From positions 1 through 34,612 of the forward strand of contig JADFIR010000032.1 in NCBI GenBank assembly GCA_022566535.1: a stretch of 34,612 bases of DNA. Reading direction: 5' to 3'. This document shows positions 8,258 to 17,486 of this stretch, piece after piece. The notes under the pieces are model-generated. The model saw nothing but the letters and a program-made list of their open reading frames with translations, was not told the origin of the DNA and made no database searches. A program made the translations under genes and the position numbers. This DNA comes from Planctomycetota bacterium (GTDB lineage: Bacteria; Planctomycetota; Phycisphaerae; Phycisphaerales; SM1A02). Position 1 is the first letter of the stretch, and the number at the start of each line of letters is the position of its first letter.

Positions 8258-9187
8258 TTGTTGTTGACTGGACTGATTGTCGCTACGAGTTTCTTCGCGC
8301 TCCTTGCCCTGGCCGAGGTTTATGCGCGCTTCGTGATTGGTCTGGGGGATCCTCCGCTGTGGATCGAGGATCGGGAAATTGAATACCTGCCGCAGCCGTC
8401 CAAGAGTTACCGGCGCTTCGGCAACCGGATCAGCTACAACGCCTACTCGATGCGCAGCCGAGACTTCCCCCGCTCGAAATCCGATCCCGCTGAGGTTCGG
8501 GTGCTTGTCGTGGGCGATAGCATCATCCACGGTGACGCTGAGACGGACCAGGATGCCCTGGCCACCTCGCTGCTGGAGAAGCGACTTTCAGATGCGCTCG
8601 GCCGGCCGGTGGTGGTTGCCAACATCGCCGCGAAGAGTTGGGGCCCGCCCAACATCTTGGCCTATCTGCGGCGATTTGGCCTGTTCGACGCGGACTTGGT
8701 GGTGATTGTGCTCAACAGCGAGGACTACGCCGACGCACCCACCTTTGACCCGTTCGACGCCCGTCGGCCGCAGCACAAGCCGTGGCTCGCATTGCAGGAC
8801 CTGTACGAAAGGTACATAGCGAAGCGAATAGTGAGATCGATTCAAGCCTCTCGAGTCATATCTCCGGTGGAGCTCAAGGAATGCCTGGACGCCCTGCGCG
8901 AGGTGATTCGCATGGCTCGCGCTTCGGGCGCTTCCGTCGTTCTGGTGCAATACCTCAAGCGAAGCGAGCTGGAGAACGAGCCCGAGATTGGCTATCACGA
9001 GATCGCTCGTGTTGCGAAGGAGCTGGGCATCGAGCCGGTGCAACTCGGCGAAGCATTCGCCCGGGCGTTGGAGGCAGGTTCTGATCCGTATCGCGACGGC
9101 AATCATCCCAACGAACGAGGCCAGCAGATCATTGCCGAGTGGTTGTTTGATCCGATTCGGCGAGCCTTCTCGGCAACGGAGCGCTGA
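8258..9187 (+). CDS. Membrane-anchored SGNH/GDSL hydrolase or acyltransferase
   Basis: 309 aa. It starts at the TTG at 8258, with GAGG about 6 bases upstream; no ATG lies before the conserved core and an in-frame stop is at 8210. The N-terminal LLTGLIVATSFFALLALAEVYAR is a membrane anchor or signal. The SGNH blocks are visible: VVGDSII with the nucleophile Ser at about residue 88, a Gly/Asn pair in WGPPN and LNSEDY, and DGNHPNERG with Asp280 and His283 as the catalytic dyad. Family members are esterases, lipases or polysaccharide O-acetyl transferases/esterases. Between a sulfotransferase and a polymerase, action on acyl groups of the exported glycan is the likely role, but the direction of the reaction is unknown. 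Confidence 0.85.
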   Translation: MLLTGLIVATSFFALLALAEVYARFVIGLGDPPLWIEDREIEYLPQPSKSYRRFGNRISYNAYSMRSRDFPRSKSDPAEVRVLVVGDSIIHGDAETDQDALATSLLEKRLSDALGRPVVVANIAAKSWGPPNILAYLRRFGLFDADLVVIVLNSEDYADAPTFDPFDARRPQHKPWLALQDLYERYIAKRIVRSIQASRVISPVELKECLDALREVIRMARASGASVVLVQYLKRSELENEPEIGYHEIARVAKELGIEPVQLGEAFARALEAGSDPYRDGNHPNERGQQIIAEWLFDPIRRAFSATER

Positions 9188-9492
9188 ACGCAGCGCATTG
9201 ATTCGACGGGTCACGCTTAACTTCGGTGGCCATCGCGTAGTCCACCTACCGGCGCTGCGACGATAATCAATCACCCCGCCGACGTTCCTGGCGCGGTCAC
9301 CGCCGCGCTCGGACCGGCCGGGTTTACGACAGCCGATAACGCCACTCTTGTACGTCGGCTCTCGCCCTGTTGTTCATCAGACGCGGATAACAATACGATA
9401 GGTGCCACAGAACCGAAAGCCCGCAGCGACGATACGGTAGATACCGTGAGCCGCTCGAACTCGGTGAAACTCGATCAACGTCCGCTGACGTT
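9188..9492. promoter_or_regulatory. Intergenic region with a 14-base palindrome
   Basis: No gene is seen in these 305 bases. A symmetric site, ACGGTA-GA-TACCGT (9434-9447), lies 46 bases before the start of the polymerase gene. Its position and perfect dyad symmetry would suit a dimeric repressor operator, but a single copy can arise by chance. Confidence 0.3.
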
Positions 9493-10863
9493 ATGAGTAC
9501 AGTCGAACGCTATCTGCAGATCATTCCGCTGCCAGTGCTGATGATCGCCCCGGTGGGAGCGTTGCTGGCCTTCCTGCTGATTCCTGGCAGGTATCGGATG
9601 CTGGCGGCGCTAAGCCTGACTGTGGCTTGGCTTCCGCTGAGCGAATACGAGGGCCTGGGGATTATCCAGGCCCTCGCCAAGACGACGGGGTTTGCAGTCT
9701 ACATGCTGTTGGCCGTGACGGCGTGGATGAATCCCGGTCCTCGCCGACGACTCCCCCTGATGGCCTGGCTGTATCCAGCGGTGGCGCTGCTGGGTTTCCT
9801 GTACATTTGGACCGTCACCGACCGTCCATTGGCCTTCGTTATCAGCGTGCAGTGGCTGACCCTGGTCATTGCCGCCCTGGCGGTGTCGCAGACGATCGTT
9901 GACAGGGCATCGCTGCTTCGGGTGGGGGGGGCGATCACCGTCGGCCTGGCCATCGCCTTGGCGCTGCCACTTTCCGATCTGGTGCTTCATCCCGGTACGG
10001 CCTTCGGGGCGCGCGGTCGCTTCAGCCCCTACGGCATGAACGCGAATCACGTGGGTGTTGTCTTCGGCCTGGCCGCCCCGTTGGCGCTTTACGCTGCCAT
10101 TCGGGCGCGCCCCATCATCTGGAAAGCTCTGCTGGTCGGTGTCGCTGTGGCTGCCGTCGGCATGGGGGTATTGACAGCCAGCAGATCCACGGTGTGGTTC
10201 ATGGCCGGATCGGCATTGCCTCTCGCCCTGGCCATGACCGGCCGGCCCATGATGACCCTGTCAGGGGCAATCATTCTTGCGGTGGGGGTCAACTGGGCGC
10301 TGGGGGAAGCAGGAGAGGTGCCACTTGAGCGGCTTTCCACCGTTGAGACCCGACGTGTGGAGATCGCCGAGGACTTCCTGGGCGTCATCGCCCAGCGTCC
10401 CTGGTTTGGCCTGCTTGGAACCGAAGGCGAGTCCTTCAGAAGAGCCGAGACCGAATTCATCGCGAGCCGGAACCCGCACAATGCGTATCTTCACATCCTC
10501 TACTTCGGCGGGATCTCCTACGCTCTTCCAGTGTTCACGCTTGCGGCGTTTACCGGCTGGTGTGCGTTTCGCACCTGGAAGGGGCGACGGCTGGTCGCCG
10601 CCGATCCATTATTGATCAATATGCTGGTTGCGATAATGGTGATGACCTACGCCCACGGCTTCGTCAATCAGTCGATGTACTATCCGACCTCGCCGCTCGC
10701 ATTCCCCCATGTGTTGCTTTCGGCCATTTTCATGGGGCTGGCCATGGATCTGAAGCGCCGAGGAGAGGCCCTTGTGCCGCAAGCGCCCGACGACGCGGCG
10801 TCGCTCTACCTCGACTACGGCGACGAGTCTCCAGATGACGATTCAGCTCAGCGCGCGGCATGA
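9493..10863 (+). CDS. O-antigen ligase / Wzy-type polymerase membrane protein
   Basis: 456 aa with about 11-12 hydrophobic segments. The Wzy_C/O-antigen-ligase features are seen: ANHVGVVFGLAAPLALYAA, the Arg/Ser segment VLTASRSTVWFMAGSA, a long periplasmic loop (VPLERLSTVETRRVEIAEDF...), and then the signature SRNPHNAYLHILYFGG, whose catalytic His is about residue 329. Such proteins link lipid-linked repeat units into long chains or transfer them to an acceptor at the periplasmic face. The C-terminal tail is acidic (YGDESPDDDSAQ). There is no evident ribosome-binding site before the ATG. It converges with the large membrane protein gene ending at 10994. Polymerase and ligase functions cannot be told apart from sequence alone. 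Confidence 0.88.
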   Translation: MSTVERYLQIIPLPVLMIAPVGALLAFLLIPGRYRMLAALSLTVAWLPLSEYEGLGIIQALAKTTGFAVYMLLAVTAWMNPGPRRRLPLMAWLYPAVALLGFLYIWTVTDRPLAFVISVQWLTLVIAALAVSQTIVDRASLLRVGGAITVGLAIALALPLSDLVLHPGTAFGARGRFSPYGMNANHVGVVFGLAAPLALYAAIRARPIIWKALLVGVAVAAVGMGVLTASRSTVWFMAGSALPLALAMTGRPMMTLSGAIILAVGVNWALGEAGEVPLERLSTVETRRVEIAEDFLGVIAQRPWFGLLGTEGESFRRAETEFIASRNPHNAYLHILYFGGISYALPVFTLAAFTGWCAFRTWKGRRLVAADPLLINMLVAIMVMTYAHGFVNQSMYYPTSPLAFPHVLLSAIFMGLAMDLKRRGEALVPQAPDDAASLYLDYGDESPDDDSAQRAA

Positions 10864-10993
10864 GAGTCGTTACGGTCTGCCTCTGGTGCGCACCGTGGGG
10901 ACGGCGGGGGGCTGTTCGCCCGTGAACGACCGCTCGGGGATGCCATGACCGTGATACCGTCACATTTTGATCTCAGCATCGTGCTACCGGTCT

Positions 10994-12943
10994 TTAGCGG
11001 TCGGGTACATTCTGGGACTCGGCTGGCTGGACTGCTGAACTTGCGATGTTGAGAACGAACACGTTGCCGTCATCGTAAATCCGCGTCCGGGTGTTGGCGA
11101 GCTGCGACAGGTTGTCCTGCAAATCGAAGGTATGGCGTATAATGGTTCTGTGCCAAATCGGTTCACCTTTCTCGAGCATGAACCCAAACTCTTCCCTTGT
11201 GGTCCCAGCCTCCGTGCCGTACGCGTAGATCACGTAACGGATCGACTTGGATAACAAGTACTGAGCCAAGGCTTCCCCTCCCTGAAAGAATGGCATGCCG
11301 GGAGGAAGGCTCGCCCCGGCATCGGCGACAAAGATCGTGTTCCGCGTGAAATCGAGCAGGTAGGGCCTCGCCAGTCGAGCCAGGACACGCTCGCCCGGCG
11401 GGATCGACTCCTGTGCACGCCTCACCGGAGGGCGGTAGTCAACTGACCTAAGGGAGGGGCCCAATATGCTCGAGGCCAGGTTTGCTGCGTGCTTATACCA
11501 CGCCCACAGCGACCCCGACCAAACAGTCCCAAGAAATACGCCAATGGCCAGAACGGTCAGCCATGCCACTGGTTGCGACCCACCGTCGCATTCCGTTTCG
11601 GTGGAGGATGAAGGGCGAGAGAGCGCGATCCCCATGAGATAGAAGGTGCCAGAGACAAGGAATGCATACGTATAACGGTAGACACCGACGCCGCCGGTTG
11701 CCAACCCGATCACGACCGCACCTACCCCAACGCCAATGGCGACAGAGATGGCTACGGTCCCGCGGACGGGACTCATACCTCGCGTCTTGTCCCACGCGGC
11801 CTTGATCGTCAGAAGCGCGAGCACCAACAGGAAGGGGCTCAGCTCACTGACGATTCTCAGGACGCCTCGGAAGGTAAGCTCGCTGTGCGGGTCCTTGAGC
11901 GTCCCCCAGACAGAGCCGTGATAACCTTTACCCAAGAGTGGGTAAAGCAGCGTTCCCGACGACTGATACATCGAGATCATCCAGGGCAAGATCAGTGCGC
12001 CGCCGATGAGAATCCCCACGGCAAACCTGATTGCGACCTCACTCTTCCGCTGCGAGCGCAGAAATGTGAATAGGTAGTGAAGGACGACGACGAGACCGCA
12101 AGCTGGTATAAGCGACACCTTCAAGGCGCAGATCGCCGCTGCGGTCATCGCGATCAAAGCGGTCGTGCCCCAGGGTCGAATGCTCCCGGATTGGTCCCGG
12201 CGGATCGTTTCAAACAGGCTCAGGAACAGCGCGAAGGCGGTCATCTGGCTGGAGATGTTGTGCGGAGAGGCGGCCACCAAGAGAACACCGGCGAGTATCG
12301 CAACGACTGCTCGCCCGGTCACGCCGGTTTCCTTGGACACGCCAAGCAGCAGGCCAACCACCACCAGCATGCCGATGCCGCGGTCTAATAGTTTCAAGCT
12401 CTCCTCGCTCGTCACACAGAGAACGAAGGTGTGCAAGAACGACTGACCGCCGAGGGCATTCATTTGCCGTCCAGAGAACGGGTCCAGCCCAATCGAACCG
12501 ATCTGGAGCATCTTGACGGGAAATACGAAATACCCTTGAAGATCGTCGTGAGGGTTGAACTCCAACGAGTAGGCGGAAGTCGCGTAGTGGGCCGCGACAA
12601 GCGCCACGACCAGGAGTCCGCCCGCAGCCAGCCAGCGGTCTTCCAACAGGGGGCGCACGCTGTGCGAGATCGACCGAAGGATTGCGTGCCTGTCTAGCAC
12701 GGAAAGCCACAGCCAGGTCGCGAAGCCCAACCCGACGTAAACCAAGATGAGTGCGCCTGAGATCAGGGAGAACAAGTTGAGCAGCCCACCGAAGATCACA
12801 CTGAGGATCATTCCCCACGCCGCCCGCTGCCCCCAGCCGACCTGCCGGCCCGGCAACGCCAGCCGGCCAACGAGCGTGCCCCACCCGACGAATGACAGGA
12901 GGATGCATATACCCCAGGTGAACGCCAGAAGGTAGGCTAACAT
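10994..12943 (-). CDS. Large multi-pass membrane protein, GT-C / LIC_10190-like
   Basis: 649 aa. The ATG at 12943 has GGAG about 7 bases upstream. There are about 12 hydrophobic segments, beginning MLAYLLAFTWGICILLSFVG. After the first cluster comes a loop with NPHDDLQGYFVFPVKMLQIG, an acidic pair in the place where GT-C glycosyltransferases (GT39/GT83, ArnT, Pmt) carry their catalytic Asp. A soluble C-terminal region (about residues 515-649) follows, with RVLARLARPYLLDF and a Gly/Pro-rich loop. The layout matches the LIC_10190-type and other GT-C-like membrane proteins found in polysaccharide loci. If so, it would use a lipid-linked sugar in the periplasm. This is a moderate-confidence family guess; only the topology is certain. 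Confidence 0.65.
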   Translation of the reverse strand: MLAYLLAFTWGICILLSFVGWGTLVGRLALPGRQVGWGQRAAWGMILSVIFGGLLNLFSLISGALILVYVGLGFATWLWLSVLDRHAILRSISHSVRPLLEDRWLAAGGLLVVALVAAHYATSAYSLEFNPHDDLQGYFVFPVKMLQIGSIGLDPFSGRQMNALGGQSFLHTFVLCVTSEESLKLLDRGIGMLVVVGLLLGVSKETGVTGRAVVAILAGVLLVAASPHNISSQMTAFALFLSLFETIRRDQSGSIRPWGTTALIAMTAAAICALKVSLIPACGLVVVLHYLFTFLRSQRKSEVAIRFAVGILIGGALILPWMISMYQSSGTLLYPLLGKGYHGSVWGTLKDPHSELTFRGVLRIVSELSPFLLVLALLTIKAAWDKTRGMSPVRGTVAISVAIGVGVGAVVIGLATGGVGVYRYTYAFLVSGTFYLMGIALSRPSSSTETECDGGSQPVAWLTVLAIGVFLGTVWSGSLWAWYKHAANLASSILGPSLRSVDYRPPVRRAQESIPPGERVLARLARPYLLDFTRNTIFVADAGASLPPGMPFFQGGEALAQYLLSKSIRYVIYAYGTEAGTTREEFGFMLEKGEPIWHRTIIRHTFDLQDNLSQLANTRTRIYDDGNVFVLNIASSAVQPAESQNVPDR

Positions 12944-13990
12944 GCGCTCCGCTCCCGTGATCGTGAGCGGCCATCCGCCGTGTGATTGCCCAGGTCATGG
13001 CATCGAACGCGCATATCTCTGGGCCTGCCTATGTGGGAAAGGGGGCGCGAAAGATGCTCAACATCGCCGCAATGTTAGTAAACAACCGCACTGCGTTGCT
13101 CGCCATGCATGAAACAAGTGCTGCGGCCCACGATTGCTCGCGACGAAGCCTCTCTTGTGTTTGCACAGTGTCGTTCTCCTTAGATTGCGGTGTGGAGACG
13201 AGGAGTCTTCGGGGGGTACGAGTGATGCACTGCAGGGTTGGCGCAGCAGATTTATTGACGCGGGTCGCCATTCTACGCTGGTGCGACCGCTCACCGATAT
13301 CGATGAACGACCCGGCCAGGATGAGCTCCAGGGCCAAGCGGTTCACCCGGTCTCATCTAGCGACGGTAACACCCACCTGGATTCAGTAGCGGTCTCTTCA
13401 AGACGCCCGCTCGGTCATTGCGCCCACCGCCCCAGGTCTATATTGCGCGGCACAGGGACGGCTCGCCCGATCAACCGGCCCGGGCTGCGGGTCAAGCTGG
13501 TGATGGCAGGCCGCGCTCTTGTTCTCATCCTCATGCGATTTGCCGATGGACACAGCATGTGCCTGCCGCAGATACGCACGTAAAGAGGTCATCGCAAGAC
13601 CCGCCTCGGCCGGACGCTGGCGGGCTGAGCGAACGCCTCCGACCGGCCCCAAACGCCTCGCCAATGGGCTCGCAGGCCAATACGACGGCCCAAATGTCTC
13701 AGGCAATCTGGACTGTCACACCTCCCGGGCCTCATTTTCTCTATTTTTCCCCTTGACACGAGGGCTGTTCGCGGTGACAGTGTTAACAGAAGAGAGCGAG
13801 ACCGAGCTTCCTGGCGAAAGCTCGATCGTCTCGCCGCCGGGGAACTCGGTACAACCTGGCCAATGATCGCGCGGTGCCCAAGCCATCGCGGCTGTGTCGT
13901 GCGATCGGCGCCCCTCGCAAGGGGAGGATTGCCGGCGGTCGGGAACGACTCGTCGGGCGACCTTGCGGCGGGGCGACTCCGAGGTGAGAG
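12944..13990. other. 1-kb region without a recognisable gene
   Basis: This is the longest gap in the locus. Frames here are short and have the Arg/Ser/Pro/Gly composition of non-coding GC-rich DNA. The only item with a start signal is the 45-codon frame on the minus strand at 13029-13166, listed separately. A TTGACA hexamer at 13753 lies upstream of the GT4 gene, but no good -10 follows at 16-18 bases. The region probably carries the divergent promoters of the flanking genes. Confidence 0.4.
13029..13166 (-). CDS. Possible 45-aa small protein
   Basis: GTG start at 13166 with AAGGAG 9 bases upstream on the minus strand, giving MQTQERLRREQSWAAALVSC... and a C-terminal half with one hydrophobic stretch (NIAAMLSIFRAPFPT). 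The site is good and the composition more protein-like than the surrounding frames. There is no homology I recognise, and a chance frame of this length is common. It could be a single-helix membrane peptide. Confidence 0.25.
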   Translation of the reverse strand: MQTQERLRREQSWAAALVSCMASNAVRLFTNIAAMLSIFRAPFPT

Positions 13991-15205
13991 ATGAATTATC
14001 TTTCAGCCGGCACTTGCTTTCTTGACCAACCTGGCGGGGCGGAGCGTGTCGCGTGGGATACCGCCGTGGCGATGCGCGACCGTGGCCACGACGTGGCGAT
14101 CATCTGCCCGCGAAAGAAGCCCGAAGATGATCACTCGGCGATGTCAGAATCCCATGGCATGCGGATCGTGCGGTACAACCATCCTCGACTTCCCAACTGG
14201 CACCCGCGACGAGGCGAGCGCGCCATACAGGCCGCCGCGGACGCCACGCGCAAATGGCTCGGTGATCGGAAATGGGACGTGGTTCACATCCACATGCCCC
14301 TGACGGGCGCCGGCGTCATGAGCGCCCTGGGCCATGGTCCCCGTTACATCTACACGATGCACTCGCCGGTCGTGCTTGAGCAAAAGATCAACTGGTCCCA
14401 CCAGGGCATTTCCGGCCGCCTGAAGCTGGCCTTGGGACTGGGGCGCATCAAGCGGCTCGAATCAGATCTGCTGAACAAATGCGCCGGCATCCAAACGCTT
14501 TCGGAGTTCACCCGTCGAGAGGTCGGTCGCTTTCATGGCCTGGCGGACCAGGTCACAGTCGTTCCGCACTGGCGTCGCTCCGATCTGAAACGAACCCACA
14601 CGAAGGAACAAGCCCGCCGCCTGCTCGGCTGGCCGGAGAATCAAAAGATCCTCTTCACGGTGCGCCGGCACGCGTCGCGCTATGGGCTCGATATTGCCAT
14701 TCGAGCCATCACACCCCTGGCCGTACAAGGACGCTGCATATTTGTCCTGGCCGGCGACGGGCCGCTTCGGCCGTCGTTTGAGGCGCTGGCGAAGGAGTTG
14801 GGCGGCGATGGGAACGTCCGATTCACCGGCCGGATTTCCGATGAGGAGCTGGCGCTGTCGTACGAAGCGGCAGACCTCTTCATCCTGCCCACGACTCAGC
14901 TGGAGTGTTTCGGCCTCATTACGCTGGAGGCGTTGGCGTTTGGGTGCCCGGTCCTGAGCACCGATTCCTGCGCGCTACCGGAGACGATGCAGCCGATCCT
15001 CCCGGAGTTCATTGTGCCGGCCGGCGACGTGGGCGCGTTGCGACAAAAGGTCGATGATTTCCTCACCGGCAAACTGGTGCCGCCTCCGCCCGAGCAACTC
15101 GTCGAGTATTTAGCCGAGAGGTACGACGAATCAGTGGTGCTGCCGGACCTCACCAAGCTCCTGGAAGGCGAGCCGCGCCCCAAGCAACTTGTGCCGTCGA
15201 GCTAG
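13991..15205 (+). CDS. GT4-family glycosyltransferase
   Basis: 404 aa. The ATG at 13991 has GAGGTG about 4 bases upstream. The N-terminal domain has the GT-B acceptor-side pattern: DQPGGAERVAWDTAVAMRDR, then WDVVHIHMPLTGAG and YIYTMHSPVV. The C-terminal domain has VVPHWRRSDLKR, LFTVRRHASRYGLDIAIRAI and FVLAGDGPLRPSFEALAKEL. The E-x7-E motif is TQLECFGLITLEALAFG (E305 and E313). It is a second, distinct GT4 enzyme, not a close copy of the one at 4318. It would add one sugar to the glycan repeat. It converges with the methyltransferase pair to its right. Confidence 0.93.
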   Translation: MNYLSAGTCFLDQPGGAERVAWDTAVAMRDRGHDVAIICPRKKPEDDHSAMSESHGMRIVRYNHPRLPNWHPRRGERAIQAAADATRKWLGDRKWDVVHIHMPLTGAGVMSALGHGPRYIYTMHSPVVLEQKINWSHQGISGRLKLALGLGRIKRLESDLLNKCAGIQTLSEFTRREVGRFHGLADQVTVVPHWRRSDLKRTHTKEQARRLLGWPENQKILFTVRRHASRYGLDIAIRAITPLAVQGRCIFVLAGDGPLRPSFEALAKELGGDGNVRFTGRISDEELALSYEAADLFILPTTQLECFGLITLEALAFGCPVLSTDSCALPETMQPILPEFIVPAGDVGALRQKVDDFLTGKLVPPPPEQLVEYLAERYDESVVLPDLTKLLEGEPRPKQLVPSS

Positions 15206-15299
15206 GCCGGACCGCCTTGGTCGGGATGTTCGTGAACCGCTCAAAGGCCTACCCGTGAAAAGCGGAGTCCGGCGGGTGGCGGCGCTGCGAAGAATTGTC

Positions 15300-16034
15300 T
15301 TATCGTTCAATCGGAACGGCCCGGACGATGACATTGCGCGTATACACGGGAAGTTGACCGCCGGTCTCAATGCGATCTTGCAACACGTGAGCCGCCCGCA
15401 CAAACCTCCAAAGAACGCTCCGGATCGTACTCGCAACCGAATGTGGCACCGGTCTGGTCTCACGGAATTCAACATTGTCGAACCCAGTTGCCCGCAGGAT
15501 CTGTGACAGACTGGCGGGCGAGTAGGCCTGCTCGTGCGTCAGATCGCCGGCAAAGTAGTGAGTACCGCGCGGCGCGGCAACATTCGGCGTTTTCATGATC
15601 AGTGAGCCGGATCGCAACGCCTCTCTCGATCGGGAGAGAAACTCCAGTGCCTCTGAGCGCGTGAGGTGTTCAAGAAAGTCGAACGCCGTGATCAGCGCGT
15701 ATCGGCAAGTGCGAGTCTTCAGATAATCCAATGCGTCCTCGCATCGCACGGGCAGGTTCCATCGCTTCGACTGCTCAACCTGCTCCTCCGCCAGATCGAT
15801 CCCTTCACAGTTGACGTAACCTTCCAAGTGCAGGAAGCGCAGGAATTCGCCGCGGCCGCAGCCGACATCGAGAATCGCAGCGTCCTTATCCTCCGGCAGC
15901 CACCCTTTCAACCATCGGCGACGAGTCGAGCAATAGGCTTCAAAATCACGGTCAGAGGGATCGCTTGCCGCCTCCTTGAAGCAACTGTAATAAACGTTGT
16001 AAAGCCGTTGCCGATACCCAGCCTGTCTTTTCAG
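15300..16034 (-). CDS. Class I SAM-dependent methyltransferase with probable CTG start
   Basis: Motif I is ILDVGCGRGEFLRFLHLEG, followed by IDLAEEQVEQSK, YALITAFDFLEHL and SLIMKTPNVAAPRGTHY. Frame coverage shows that coding continues upstream of the first TTG (15911): residues such as GYRQRLYNVYYSCFKEA and DRDFEAYCSTRRRWLKGWLP look like the N-terminal extension of glycan methyltransferases. No ATG, GTG or TTG exists between 15911 and the upstream stop at 16067. The strong Shine-Dalgarno sequence AAAGGAGG lies 7 bases before a CTG at 16034, so I choose that start (244 aa). It is 95 bases downstream of another methyltransferase on the same strand, probably in one operon. Likely substrate: a hydroxyl of the glycan. 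Confidence 0.85.
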   Translation of the reverse strand: MKRQAGYRQRLYNVYYSCFKEAASDPSDRDFEAYCSTRRRWLKGWLPEDKDAAILDVGCGRGEFLRFLHLEGYVNCEGIDLAEEQVEQSKRWNLPVRCEDALDYLKTRTCRYALITAFDFLEHLTRSEALEFLSRSREALRSGSLIMKTPNVAAPRGTHYFAGDLTHEQAYSPASLSQILRATGFDNVEFRETRPVPHSVASTIRSVLWRFVRAAHVLQDRIETGGQLPVYTRNVIVRAVPIER

Positions 16035-16049
16035 CTTACCGCCTCCTTT
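16032..16049 (-). promoter_or_regulatory. Strong Shine-Dalgarno site before a CTG codon
   Basis: Read on the minus strand, AAAGGAGG (16049-16042) is followed by the 7-base spacer CGGTAAG and then CTG (16034-16032). The AAGGAGG core is a full match to the usual anti-SD, at ideal distance, and no other start codon lies nearby in this frame. The site decides the start of the methyltransferase. Confidence 0.65.
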
Positions 16050-16129
16050 GTCTGATTCAGGTAGTCAATTGCTCATCATGCTACCGGCTGCACGCGGCGT
16101 ATGTCGCAGAATCCGTCTCGGCCGCCGGC

Positions 16130-17011
16130 TCATCGGAGGGCGTGACCCGAGCGCAGTGGTTGTCTCGGATGTGATGTGGTGCTGGAGGATCTCGAGCAGA
16201 CCGCCAGCTCGAGGTTGGGCGTTCGCTTCAGCATGGCCAGCAATGCGCGCTCAGGCAGGCATTGGATTGTGGCGTAGGAGAACGCGAGAACACTTTGGAG
16301 CTTCGGAAAGTCTTGAGTGACACGAAGGAGCTTGGCGCCCACTCGCCACTGCTGCATGGAAAGGAAGCCGAGCCAGGGGTGTTCGCCGCACTCGATTGGG
16401 TCGTCCATGAAAACGAACACCGGAATGAGTCTTCTAATCTTGAAGCCGGCCTCCAACAACACCCGCTCCCACATCGAAAGACAACGTCGCCGGACGTGTG
16501 GAAATCGCTGGTAGGTTCCCTGGCGCGGGAACTTATCTGAGAAGAGAAAGACGCCGTTGTCATCAACCAGCGACAAGAGGTTGCGTAACGCTTGCTCCCA
16601 AGGCTTGTCATTCACGATGTGGTAGAGCACATCGATCGCCGTGACGACGTCGAATCGTCCAAAGTCGGCAAAGTCGGATTTACAGGACAGGTCGCCGCAT
16701 CTCAAGTCGTAATGAGGGAACTTGGTCTTTGCAGCGCCGGTTGCGGCCTCAGAGATGTCCATTCCGGCCACCGCCGGCACGCGCTGCGACTGCCAGTATG
16801 CCAAGTAGAACCCCTCACCGAACGCTGCTTCAAACACCTTCATCCGGCCGAGGTCAACCCCCTCCAAAGCCTTATGGAGACTCCGCAGGCGAGAACGGTA
16901 CGCGTAGCTGTTGTATGAGCCCAGAGCGGGCTGACCGACATTGCTTAGCCGCCCGTCCCCGGTGACGAGCTCGTTCCAATAGGACCTGGGGTCATACGCA
17001 CTTGTTCCCAT
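16130..17011 (-). CDS. SAM-dependent methyltransferase (variant motif I)
   Basis: The start is the ATG at 17011 (293 aa, MGTSAYDPRSYWNELV...); the longer frame to 17248 has no support. Motif I is the variant KVFEAAFGEGFYLAYWQS, with the expected aspartate region AGMDISEAA after it. Motif II-like LRCGDL and the segment FDVVTAIDVLYHIV follow. A long C-terminal region (FKIRRLIPVFVFMDDPIE...) may recognise the substrate. The YDPRSYWNELV opening is typical of methyltransferases in polysaccharide and natural-product loci. It leads the two-gene operon ending at 15300, so two different methylations of the glycan are plausible. Confidence 0.8.
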   Translation of the reverse strand: MGTSAYDPRSYWNELVTGDGRLSNVGQPALGSYNSYAYRSRLRSLHKALEGVDLGRMKVFEAAFGEGFYLAYWQSQRVPAVAGMDISEAATGAAKTKFPHYDLRCGDLSCKSDFADFGRFDVVTAIDVLYHIVNDKPWEQALRNLLSLVDDNGVFLFSDKFPRQGTYQRFPHVRRRCLSMWERVLLEAGFKIRRLIPVFVFMDDPIECGEHPWLGFLSMQQWRVGAKLLRVTQDFPKLQSVLAFSYATIQCLPERALLAMLKRTPNLELAVCSRSSSTTSHPRQPLRSGHALR

Positions 17012-17486
17012 GACACGAGCCTTCTCGCCGAACCTCTGCGCACTGCAGGCTACGATGCGGCCGTTTCCACTTGCTGCGCAGGCGACGCAGACACGGCGGA
17101 CATCGCATCCGCTGCGGGGTGACTCTAGGGTCGAGAGGCCTTTGGGTCTTTGAACCGTCGCAGGACCTCCTCGAAACCACAAGGCGGACCGTCCTGGCCC
17201 ATGATCCGCAAAACCGCTGCCCGTTGGTCGGTTGCAACGCCGTCGCATTGTGCTGTGTTGGCCTTCAGTATCCCCAAGCTTGACAGCTCTCCCTGGGCCG
17301 GAAAGCCAGCGCGGCCCACCAAACGCGGACCGCCTTCAACGTCTGGCGGTGAATGGCCGCTGGCAGGCTTGTGCGCTGCGGACCCAGATGGACGCCTTTG
17401 CAACGCAGCGATAATATTTTGCTGGAACTGAGTCTGCGTTTCCGCAGCGGAGGGCGACCGGCCTGGGCAGCTATATCCGATCGATT
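17012..17486. other. Divergent intergenic region, methyltransferase / FkbM
   Basis: The 475 bases separate divergent genes and should hold two promoters. All frames crossing it are short and without recognisable motifs. I see no stable hairpin or RNA gene. Confidence 0.35.

Noticed and set aside
9200..9210. GATTCGACGGG, like the 5' core of tmRNA
   Set aside because: No tag reading frame, no GGTTC T-arm and no 3' acceptor pairing follow within 400 bases; chance match.
13753..13781. TTGACA as a -35 box before the second GT4 gene
   Set aside because: No acceptable -10 hexamer at 16-18 bases and the distance to the gene is over 200 bases.
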